Translations under genes and position numbers: made by a program
NCBI RefSeq assembly: GCF_003955665.1
Contig: NZ_RXHU01000075.1
Location: 61,670 to 125,669, forward strand
Direction of reading: 5' to 3'
Source of the DNA: Paenibacillus whitsoniae
GTDB lineage: Bacteria; Bacillota; Bacilli; Paenibacillales; NBRC-103111
Length of the DNA: 64,000 nucleotides
Notes under the pieces: generated by a model
Databases searched by the model: none
The model's input: only the letters and a program-made list of their open reading frames with translations
Told to the model about the DNA's origin: nothing
Shown: positions 27,846 to 35,198 of the stretch, piece after piece
Position numbering within the stretch: the stretch's first letter is position 1
Layout: every line of letters begins with the position of its first letter

Positions 27846-28532
27846 TTACCGGGTTATTTGCTCAGCCCGATTCACTTTCGCGCGCGGGTCCTGGTCCAGC
27901 TTCGTTGTGTACTCCACGACTCCGATCTCACAGCCCGGCCCGATGCGCACCGTTGCGCCGCGAACGATATCAGCCGTCGTACACTCCAAGTTGATGTCGT
28001 CGCCTTCAATCACCTTGGCGGTCAGCCGGTTGCCGACCGGCAGGGGAAGCTTCTGCAGCCATTTCGCAAAATCAATGCCTGCCTGCTTCCGCACCACAAT
28101 CTGCTCCCCGCCCAGCTCCGTAATGACCGAAGGGCCATGCAGGGTCAACTGGATGCGATCGGCGCTCAACAGCTCTGCGTTAACCCGGCCCTCCGCTGTG
28201 AACGTTTCCGCCTCGCAGTTTCCTCGCAGCAGCAAGGAGCCGTTCACCTCCATGCTTTCGCCCGCCGCCGAGCCCCCGATTTTGACGCGGCCTGCAAGCG
28301 CCACCCGCTTCACCTGCACGCTGCCGTCAACCGTCGCCGTGCCTTTCAAATCCGCACGTTCCGCGGTAAGGCTTCCGTGTACGTCCAATCTGCCGTTCAG
28401 CACAAAATGTTCGCAGCGAATGTCGCCCTCGACACGTCCGACACCGTCAATTTTCGCCGTCTGAAAGTCGCCTCCGCCCGAGGACCCGATTCCCGAAATA
28501 ACCAGATTCCGCTGTTTCCGCTCTGTCTTCAT
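27846..28532 (-). CDS. Bactofilin family protein (first copy)
   Basis: 228 residues with the same layout as its neighbour: GNLVISGIGSSGGGDFQTAK at the start, VEGDIRCEHFVLNGRLDVHG and later rungs with alternating Val/Gly, then GDDINLECTTADIVRGATVRIGPGCEIGVVEY, nearly identical to the paralogue at its end. Membrane-associated scaffold filament by family. Lies 15 bases after the DUF4004 gene, so the three form one operon. Confidence 0.85.
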   Translation of the reverse strand: MKTERKQRNLVISGIGSSGGGDFQTAKIDGVGRVEGDIRCEHFVLNGRLDVHGSLTAERADLKGTATVDGSVQVKRVALAGRVKIGGSAAGESMEVNGSLLLRGNCEAETFTAEGRVNAELLSADRIQLTLHGPSVITELGGEQIVVRKQAGIDFAKWLQKLPLPVGNRLTAKVIEGDDINLECTTADIVRGATVRIGPGCEIGVVEYTTKLDQDPRAKVNRAEQITR

Positions 28533-28547
28533 GAGCTTCCTCCTCTC

Positions 28548-29177
28548 CTACACCGTTGTCAGTTTAAGCTTGAGCTCCTCGATCTTCTTGCCGACATTCA
28601 TACGCAGGACCTCTTTCGCGCCGCGCTCTGCGAACACTTCGCTGCCTGCCGATGCGAGCAGAAACAGACTTACACCCATTTTGCGGAAAAATAACAGATC
28701 GCAATCTTGCCCTTCGAATTTGCCATAGTTGTCTTGCAGCGTAAGGAGCAGCGCCCTGCCTTCGTCCACATTCATTTCACCCGACTGCAGGCCGTCGTCG
28801 AGCATGTAGAGAAACAACGTTTGGGCAAAACTATACGTATCCGCCTTGCCCAGTACACTCGCGGCATGCTCCGCTGCCACTTTTGAAACAATGTTTCGTT
28901 TCACTAACTCCAACCAATCAATTTGTACCGTAGAGGGAACGACAGAGAACACATCAGCCAATTCATCCAGCGATAAATCGTCTTTCATATTCGTAATTTT
29001 ATCGATTCTAGCCAGAATCAGCGCTCGCGGGAAAAACGTCTCCTGCCCGGTAAACGCAGACTTTCGGATAAACCAGGCTTCCGGGATCAAGTTTTTCCGC
29101 TTCCAGCGGTACAACTGGCCGTAGGAAATACCGGTCAATTCAAGCAATTCTTTTTTGGAAATCAGATCATCCTCCAT
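28548..29177 (-). CDS. DUF4004 / YhbD-like MerR-type regulator
   Basis: 209 residues. The N-terminus is a MerR-like winged helix (SKKELLELTGISYGQLYRW, 7-25) followed by KNLIPEAWFI. The C-terminal part (about 90-205) is helical and not a known ligand domain. B. subtilis YhbD (DUF4004) stands in front of the two bactofilin genes in the same way. Its promoter contains a 6-6-6 inverted repeat between the -35 and -10, as in MerR-type operators, so it may control its own operon. Confidence 0.8.
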   Translation of the reverse strand: MEDDLISKKELLELTGISYGQLYRWKRKNLIPEAWFIRKSAFTGQETFFPRALILARIDKITNMKDDLSLDELADVFSVVPSTVQIDWLELVKRNIVSKVAAEHAASVLGKADTYSFAQTLFLYMLDDGLQSGEMNVDEGRALLLTLQDNYGKFEGQDCDLLFFRKMGVSLFLLASAGSEVFAERGAKEVLRMNVGKKIEELKLKLTTV

Positions 29178-29199
29178 AAGGAATCCCTCCTCACAAAAC

Positions 29200-29228
29200 A
29201 GTGTAACATAACATTGTTACGTTGTAAA
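29200..29228 (-). promoter_or_regulatory. Promoter with overlapping inverted repeat, DUF4004-bactofilin operon
   Basis: Minus strand: -35 TTTACA (29223-29228), 17-base spacer, -10 TACACT (29200-29205), 23 bases before the start at 29177. The inverted repeat GTAACA-N6-TGTTAC (29203-29220) fills the spacer and touches the -10. Confidence 0.6.
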
Positions 29229-29307
29229 TGAGATGGCACTTCCCTCCGCTTTCCATTACAATGAAAATGACATTGCTAGAAACGACTCGGATGCAGGTGA
29301 TGATTTC

Positions 29308-30003
29308 ATGTTTAAACTTTTACTCATTGAAGATGACGCAACTTTGTTTACCGAAATCAAAGAACGGCTTGCCAAATGGTCGTACGAAGTTCACGGCATC
29401 TTTGATTTTAACAGAGTGCTCGAAGAATTTATCGGTCTCAAGCCCGATTTAGTCATCATCGACATCCAACTGCCGAAGTTTGACGGCTTTCATTGGTGCC
29501 GCTTGATCCGTTCGCATTCGAACGTGCCGATTGTGTTTCTTTCTTCACGCGATCATCCGACCGATATGGTCATGTCCATGCAGCTTGGTGCCGACGATTT
29601 CATCCAGAAGCCGTTTCATTTTGACGTGCTTATTGCGAAGATTCATGCCATCCTCAGACGGGTCTATAATTACAATACCGAGCAATCCACGAGTCTCAAA
29701 ACGTGGTGCGGCGCCACGATCGATTTTGAGAAGAACCTTGTGTCGACGCCTGACGGCTCAATTGAATTGACGAAGAATGAAATCTATATTCTCAAGCTGC
29801 TGATCGAGCAAAAGAATACGATTGTCTCACGCGAAGCAATCATCAACAGCTTGTGGAACGACCAGCGGTTCGTCAGCGACAACACCCTTACGGTGAATGT
29901 AAATCGGCTGCGCAAAAAGCTGGACGAGCTGGATCTGGGGCGCTTCATTGAAACTAAAGTCGGGCAAGGCTACATCGCGCTGGAGGAGCACACCTCCTTA
30001 TGA
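29308..30003 (+). CDS. BceR-like OmpR-family response regulator
   Basis: 231 residues from ATG 29308 (GCAGGTGATG upstream); a longer frame begins at 29233 without a ribosome site. Receiver domain with LIEDDATL and D52 (IIDIQLPKFDG), GADDFIQKPFHFDVL, then a winged-helix DNA-binding domain (ELTKNEIYILKLLIEQ, SDNTLTVNVNRLRKKL) of the BceR/NisR type. First gene of a four-gene resistance module; it overlaps the kinase gene by ATGA. Confidence 0.9.
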   Translation: MFKLLLIEDDATLFTEIKERLAKWSYEVHGIFDFNRVLEEFIGLKPDLVIIDIQLPKFDGFHWCRLIRSHSNVPIVFLSSRDHPTDMVMSMQLGADDFIQKPFHFDVLIAKIHAILRRVYNYNTEQSTSLKTWCGATIDFEKNLVSTPDGSIELTKNEIYILKLLIEQKNTIVSREAIINSLWNDQRFVSDNTLTVNVNRLRKKLDELDLGRFIETKVGQGYIALEEHTSL

Positions 30004-31010
30004 TCCGAGTGTATCTCATCGAACGCAAAAGCTGGCTGTTCATGTTCGCCGTCGCCCAGGTCCTCGTTCTCTTGATTGCCTATCTCGATTACGCCATTCC
30101 GCTTGAGCCGCTGCTCTATATCGTTTTTCTGACAACCCTGCTTTTCATCATCTTCCTGACTTGGCGCTACAAGAAGGAAACCTCGTTCATCAAACGCTTG
30201 CAGGATTGGGAAAATAGTCTGGACATGTCCGGCATCGGCGAGGCTTCCAGTCCTTTCGAACGGGCCATTGAGCAGGCGCTCACCGACCAGACGAACCGAC
30301 TCCAGCAGCTCGCTTCCCAGCAGCAAATCGCCCTGGAGCAGGAAAAGGACGAACTCCTTTCCTGGATTCACGAGGTCAAAACGCCGCTCACCGCCATGCA
30401 CCTCATGATCGGACGGCTGGGCGACGAAGCGCTCAAAGCCTCGCTCACTTTTGAATGGCTGCGCATTCACCACCTGCTGGACCAGCAGCTCCATCAACAA
30501 CGCCTGCCTTCGATAGAAAATGACATCCTCATCGAGAACGTGGACCTCGAGCCTCTTCTCTACATGGAAATCAAGTCGCTGCAATCCTGGTGCATGCAAA
30601 AGGGGATCGGCTTCGACGTCCAACTGGACGCCGCGCAGACGCTTAGCGATGCGAAATGGCTCGCTTTTATCGTTCGCCAGATCCTGACGAACGCGGTCAA
30701 GTACAGCGATAAGCAAGCGCCCGACATCATCGTGAGGAGCTTTAGCCAAGACGAGCGCGTCGTCTTCGAAGTCGCCGATTTCGGCCGCGGCATCGATCCG
30801 AAGGATGTGCCCCGCATTTTCGACAAAGGCTTTACGTCGACGACTTGGCATCAAGACAGCGCTGCGACCGGCATGGGGCTATATCTTACCCAGAAAGCCG
30901 CGCATTCGCTCCATATCCGGATCTCCGTGCAGTCGGAGGTTGGCAACGGCACGACCGTTACGCTCTATTTTCCGAAGCCCAACGAGCTCGTTCGACTTAC
31001 AGGCGTGTGA
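30000..31010 (+). CDS. BceS-like intramembrane-sensing histidine kinase
   Basis: 336 residues. Two membrane helices (about 12-30 and 36-54) joined by an extracellular loop of only a few residues, so it has no room for a sensor domain; kinases of this class receive their signal from a partner BceAB transporter. Phospho-acceptor H124 in LLSWIHEVKTPLTAM, N box ILTNAVKYS, G boxes DFGRGIDPKD and TGMGLYL. Overlaps the regulator gene by four bases. Confidence 0.92.
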   Translation: MIRVYLIERKSWLFMFAVAQVLVLLIAYLDYAIPLEPLLYIVFLTTLLFIIFLTWRYKKETSFIKRLQDWENSLDMSGIGEASSPFERAIEQALTDQTNRLQQLASQQQIALEQEKDELLSWIHEVKTPLTAMHLMIGRLGDEALKASLTFEWLRIHHLLDQQLHQQRLPSIENDILIENVDLEPLLYMEIKSLQSWCMQKGIGFDVQLDAAQTLSDAKWLAFIVRQILTNAVKYSDKQAPDIIVRSFSQDERVVFEVADFGRGIDPKDVPRIFDKGFTSTTWHQDSAATGMGLYLTQKAAHSLHIRISVQSEVGNGTTVTLYFPKPNELVRLTGV

Positions 31011-31080
31011 CAAAGTTGTCACATGCCTGTCTGCTTTGTTCGGCCAATCGAAGGATAAATGACGGGGAGCTTTTTATAAT
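30999..31080 (+). promoter_or_regulatory. BceR-type operator and -10 box of the ABC genes
   Basis: ACAGGCGTGTGACA (30999-31012) and TGTCACATGCCTGT (31017-31030) form an inverted repeat with 13 of 14 bases paired around a 4-base spacer; its inner part TGTGACA-N4-TGTCACA follows the 7-4-7 pattern known for BceR sites. It covers the kinase stop codon. A perfect TATAAT lies at 31075-31080 with no good -35, as expected for an activated promoter. The ABC start is at 31112. Confidence 0.75.
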
Positions 31081-31111
31081 AAAGCTATCGTTTGAAAGGA
31101 GTGTGCAAGCA

Positions 31112-31873
31112 ATGCCCATCTTACATGCAATGAAAATTCATAAAAGCTTTGGCAATAAACATAACAAGCAAGAAGTCCTGAAAGGGCTCGACCTCGCCAT
31201 TGAAAAAGGAGAGTTCGTCAGCATCATGGGCCCTTCCGGTTCCGGGAAGACAACGCTGCTCAACGTGCTTTCCTCCATCGACAGCGTGAGCCAGGGCTCC
31301 ATTCAGATCAATGGCCAAGAAACGACAGGCATGAAAGAAAAACAGCTTGCCGAGTTTCGGAAGCAGCATTTGGGCTTTATTTTCCAGGACTACAATCTGC
31401 TCGACACGCTGACGGTGAAAGAAAACATTATGCTGCCGCTGTCCATTACGAACCTCTCCAGAAAAGAAGCCGAGCACAAATTCCAATCCGTCGCCTCCGA
31501 ACTCGGGATTCTGGAGCTTCAGGATAAGTACCCCAACGAAATTTCCGGGGGACAGAAGCAGCGTACTTCCGCAGCCAGGGCGTTCGTGCACGAGCCTGAT
31601 ATTATTTTCGCCGATGAGCCTACGGGGGCGCTTGATTCCAAATCGGCTTCCGACATGCTGAACAAGCTGAGCGTGCTCAACCAAAGCCGGCAGGCCTCCA
31701 TCGTGATGGTGACCCATGATTCTGTCGCTGCGAGCTATAGTTCACGCGTTGTTTTTATTAAGGACGGCCAGATTTACTCGCAGATTTATAGAGGCCAGGA
31801 AACAAGACAGGCGTTCTTTCAAAGCATCATGAAAACGCAAGGCGTGCTAGGTGGTGTGCAGGTTGAGTATTAA
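31112..31873 (+). CDS. BceA-like ABC transporter ATPase
   Basis: 253 residues from ATG 31112 with AAAGGAG upstream. Walker A GPSGSGKTT near 43-51, Q loop IFQDYN, signature SGGQKQR, Walker B IIFADEPTGALD, and a switch His in VMVTHDS. This is the MacB/BceA class that powers peptide-antibiotic detoxification. Its stop overlaps the TTG start of the permease gene by 11 bases. Confidence 0.93.
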   Translation: MPILHAMKIHKSFGNKHNKQEVLKGLDLAIEKGEFVSIMGPSGSGKTTLLNVLSSIDSVSQGSIQINGQETTGMKEKQLAEFRKQHLGFIFQDYNLLDTLTVKENIMLPLSITNLSRKEAEHKFQSVASELGILELQDKYPNEISGGQKQRTSAARAFVHEPDIIFADEPTGALDSKSASDMLNKLSVLNQSRQASIVMVTHDSVAASYSSRVVFIKDGQIYSQIYRGQETRQAFFQSIMKTQGVLGGVQVEY

Positions 31874-33806
31874 TCGACTGATTTTGCAAAATCTGAAAGC
31901 CAATCTGAAGCACTATTATTTGTACGTATTCGCTTTAATGTTCAGCGTCGCGCTGTATTTCGCATTTGTCACCCTGCAGTACGATCCAGCGCTGGATGCC
32001 GCCAAAGGAACGATTAAAGGCGCGGCCGCGATAAAATCCGCCTCTGTCCTGCTGATCGCCATCGTTACCATCTTCAACTTGTACGCCAACAATATGTTTG
32101 TGAAAAGGCGGAGCAAAGAAATCGGCCTGCTGCAGCTTATCGGCATGACTAAAATGAAAATTTTTCAGATCTTAAGCACTGAAAATTTTATTTTATATTT
32201 CGGCTCCCTACTCGTCGGCGCTTTTATCGGGTTCTCAGTATCCAAGTTAATCCTGATGATCCTGTTTCAAATTACCGGTGTGAAAGCAGTTGCGACACTG
32301 CATTTTTCATTTCAGGCATTCGTTCAAACCATCGTCGTTTTCAGCGCGGTCTATCTTTTCATTCTGTTGGTCAATTATTTATTTATCAAGCGGCAGAGCA
32401 TCCTTGCCCTCTTCCGGGTGTCCTCTTCAACGGAAGCAAAAGTAAAGTCCATGTCGACTTCGGAAACGGTCATGGGCGTGTTGGGCATCAGTCTCATTCT
32501 GCTCGGATACTACGTCTCTTCGCGGCTGTTCTCCGGCAGCATCACGACAGCAACTGCTTTATTATCCAGCATGCTGCTGATCCTGGCTTCCGTTATCTTT
32601 GGCACCTATCTCTTCTATAAAGGCTCCGTACGCTTGATTCTGAATGGCATTCGCCGGAGAAAAAAAGGCTTGCTGCACGTTCATGAAGTGCTTTCGCTGG
32701 CTTCGATCATGTTTCGCATGAAAGCGAGCTCGCTTCTCTTGACCATCATTACAACGGTCTCGGCGCTTGCCATCGGCCTGCTCTCTTTGAGCTACATCAC
32801 GTACTATTCCGTCGATAAGACAGCCAAAAACAGTCTGCCCGCCCACTTTGTTTTTACTAAGCAGCAGGATGCGGACCCGTTGACGAAAGCCTTGGATGAC
32901 GGCGGGATTCCGCACAAAGACACTCGGATCGAAGTTCTTCAAGTCAAAGCGAATCTGGATCAAGTGCTGGATGCCAAAGGCGGTTTGATTTCGGAGCCGG
33001 GTCCCAGACAGATGGCAGTCATCAGCGATGCCTCGGCGGGAGCGCCGGATGTGGGCAAGGATCAACTCCTGTTCACTGGCGCCAGCGATGAAATGTTAGC
33101 CCTCGTTAACTTTCATAAAGGCGGCATTACGCAAATTCTGACACCGACGACTACCGTCCCGCTCACGTACACCGGCATCGCAAAACAAGCTTTTGTTTCC
33201 TGGCATTTTATGAGCAGCTCCCTGCCCGTTGCCATCGTGGACGATGCGACGTTTCAACTGCTTAAGCAAAACCTCGATCCCAGCATTCAAAGGAACGCCT
33301 CCGTCTATCTCGGGATTGATATCGCAGACGCGAAAAACTTAGAGAAAGCGAACCAATTGTTCCACAGCTTCTATGATAAAGATCGAAGCAGTTATGGTTC
33401 CCGCCAGGATATGGCCGCAGAATCAAGAAACCAGATGGGCTTGCTCATGTTCATCGTCGGCTTCCTGGGGCTGACCTTCCTCATTACGTCCGGCTGCATT
33501 CTGTATTTCAAACAGATGGACGAAAGCGAAGACGAGAAATCGACGTATACCGTGCTCAGAAAGCTTGGTTTTACGCAGACCGACCTTCTAAACGGGATCA
33601 AAATGAAACAATTATTCAATTTTGGCATCCCTTTGGTCATTGGACTGTTTCACAGCTATTTCGCGGTTCAATCCGGCTGGTTCCTGTTCGGAACCGAGCT
33701 TTGGACGCCGATGCTGGTAGTTATGATCCTCTACACAGCGCTGTACTCGGTGTTCGGTCTTCTGTCCATCCGTCACTATAAGAAAGTCATAGCTTCGGCC
33801 TTGTAA
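31863..33806 (+). CDS. BceB-like ABC permease (peptide antibiotic resistance and sensing)
   Basis: 647 residues, the usual BceB length. A TTG at 31863 is chosen as start because the product then begins MSINRLILQNLK, as BceB proteins do, and AGGTGG lies 8 bases upstream; a GTG at 31851 is possible. About ten membrane segments: four at the N-terminus, a FtsX-like domain, and a roughly 200-residue extracellular stretch (about 320-520; SLPAHFVFTKQQDADPLTKA at its start) between helices 7 and 8 that defines the family. It forms a sensory complex with the BceS-like kinase. Confidence 0.9.
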   Translation: MSINRLILQNLKANLKHYYLYVFALMFSVALYFAFVTLQYDPALDAAKGTIKGAAAIKSASVLLIAIVTIFNLYANNMFVKRRSKEIGLLQLIGMTKMKIFQILSTENFILYFGSLLVGAFIGFSVSKLILMILFQITGVKAVATLHFSFQAFVQTIVVFSAVYLFILLVNYLFIKRQSILALFRVSSSTEAKVKSMSTSETVMGVLGISLILLGYYVSSRLFSGSITTATALLSSMLLILASVIFGTYLFYKGSVRLILNGIRRRKKGLLHVHEVLSLASIMFRMKASSLLLTIITTVSALAIGLLSLSYITYYSVDKTAKNSLPAHFVFTKQQDADPLTKALDDGGIPHKDTRIEVLQVKANLDQVLDAKGGLISEPGPRQMAVISDASAGAPDVGKDQLLFTGASDEMLALVNFHKGGITQILTPTTTVPLTYTGIAKQAFVSWHFMSSSLPVAIVDDATFQLLKQNLDPSIQRNASVYLGIDIADAKNLEKANQLFHSFYDKDRSSYGSRQDMAAESRNQMGLLMFIVGFLGLTFLITSGCILYFKQMDESEDEKSTYTVLRKLGFTQTDLLNGIKMKQLFNFGIPLVIGLFHSYFAVQSGWFLFGTELWTPMLVVMILYTALYSVFGLLSIRHYKKVIASAL

Positions 33807-33826
33807 TTCTGTATACAGCGCAAGAA

Positions 33827-33850
33827 AGCCTGCATCTTCGGATGCAGGCT
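33827..33850 (+). terminator. Terminator of the Bce-like module
   Basis: Perfect 10-base stem AGCCTGCATC / GATGCAGGCT with a TTCG tetraloop, 20 bases after the permease stop, followed by CTCTTGTTT. Confidence 0.85.
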
Positions 33851-33917
33851 CTCTTGTTTGGAGGAGGTGACGGCGGCAGGAACCTCATGACCGCTGCATA
33901 CGACAAACAACACTGGA

Positions 33918-34111
33918 CCTGTATTTCCTACAGTAAAATTAAGGAAAATAAGGGAATTTTTCGAAGAATCCTGCATTTCCTACAGGTAAATCGCCGCTTG
34001 CCCCCTGATTTTCGCGAAAATAGGGGGCGAGTACGAAATTTTCATGTAGATTTTGCATGATTGTACCCTCTACGACCCCTTTTATGAGAAATTACCTGTA
34101 TGTTTTGCAGG
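33918..34111. repeat. Interspersed CCTGnATTTCCTACAGG elements
   Basis: Two direct copies (33918-33940 CCTGTATTTCCTACAGTAAA; 33970-33990 CCTGCATTTCCTACAGGTAAA) and one inverted, diverged copy (34092-34111). Each is a weak palindrome with CCTG/CAGG ends. Between them lies a near-perfect inverted repeat (34000-34028) with GCCCCCT/AGGGGGC outer arms and ATTTTCGCGAAAAT centre, one base bulged. No coding frame with a ribosome site is present in 33851-34140. Confidence 0.65.
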
Positions 34112-34140
34112 AAAGGGACCGAGAACAACCGAGAAAACTA

Positions 34141-34174
34141 AAAAGCCACAGCCCCCATCAAGGGACTGCAGCCT
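34141..34174 (-). terminator. Terminator of the nrd operon
   Basis: On the minus strand GGCTGCAGTCCC and GGGGGCTGTGGCT pair around a short loop and are followed by TTTT, 17 bases after the nrdF stop. Confidence 0.75.
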
Positions 34175-34190
34175 CCAAATTCACTATGAA

Positions 34191-35177
34191 TTAAAACACA
34201 AAATCATCATCCTGGAGCGCCTCAACGTGAATCGTGCGCACATACCCGTTTCCTTTTTTGGAGAAAAAGTCATGCTGCTTCGTCTTCGTGCTGAGCCCGT
34301 TCAATACGATCGGATTAATCTCCTCTTCCTCGAACATCGGCTCCACGCCCAGGTTCATGAATGCTTTGTTCGCGTTATAGCGAAGGAACGCCTTCACATC
34401 GTCCGCGAGGCCGAGCGGCCCATACAGGCTGTCCGTATACTGCTCCTCGTTCGCGTGCAACTCCTTGAGCAGCGCGCACAGTGTCGCGTACGCTTCATCC
34501 TGCTCCGCAGGGCTCAGCTCGGCGTACACCTCTTGCGCCAACACGCCTACGTACAGCCCGTGAATGCTCTCATCCCGCAAAATCAAATCGATGATTTCGC
34601 CGCTGCTCGTCATTTTACCTTGGCCCGCGAGGTAAAGCGGATAGTAGAAGCCGCTGTAGAACAGGTAGCTCTCCAGAAGAACCGAAGCCGCCATCGCGAG
34701 GTACAAGTCTTTATAGGTCGAAATGTTTTCGTAGTAATGCGAAATTTTCGTCGCTTTGAATTGCAGATGCGGGTTGCGCTCCACCCACTGGAACAGCTCG
34801 TTGATCTCTTCGGTCGTCGACAGCGTCGTGAAAATCGAGCTGTACGACTTCGCATGAATCTGCTCCATCATGCCCATGAAGCTGAGCACCGCTTTGCGCT
34901 GCAGGCCATCGACGTGCTCCAGAATTTTCGGCATGCCGACGCCGCCTTGCATCGTATCGAGCAGCGTCAAACCGCCCAGCACCTTCATGTACAGCTCGCG
35001 TTCCTCTGCGCTCAGCGTAATCCAGGACATTTTATCGTCGGAAAGCGGAATTTCTTCGTCCGTCCAGAACTGCATAATATTTTGATTCCAGAACGTTATC
35101 GTAAAATCGTCATCCGGACGGTTCCAGTTCACCGCTTTTCTGACGATCGGTTTGCTAATGGTAGGTGTAAAAGACAT
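34191..35177 (-). CDS. nrdF: Class Ib ribonucleotide reductase small subunit NrdF
   Basis: 328 residues. Dimetal ligands can be read in order: D in LTLLDTMQGG, E and H in MEQIHAKSY (the Tyr is the radical site candidate), E in LLESYLFYSGF, and E/H in RDESIHGLY. It houses the tyrosyl radical that starts nucleotide reduction in NrdE. Class Ib is supported by the NrdI gene in the same operon. It is 21 bases downstream of nrdE. Confidence 0.95.
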   Translation of the reverse strand: MSFTPTISKPIVRKAVNWNRPDDDFTITFWNQNIMQFWTDEEIPLSDDKMSWITLSAEERELYMKVLGGLTLLDTMQGGVGMPKILEHVDGLQRKAVLSFMGMMEQIHAKSYSSIFTTLSTTEEINELFQWVERNPHLQFKATKISHYYENISTYKDLYLAMAASVLLESYLFYSGFYYPLYLAGQGKMTSSGEIIDLILRDESIHGLYVGVLAQEVYAELSPAEQDEAYATLCALLKELHANEEQYTDSLYGPLGLADDVKAFLRYNANKAFMNLGVEPMFEEEEINPIVLNGLSTKTKQHDFFSKKGNGYVRTIHVEALQDDDFVF

Positions 35178-35198
35178 GTATCGGGTTCCCCTTCCGAA

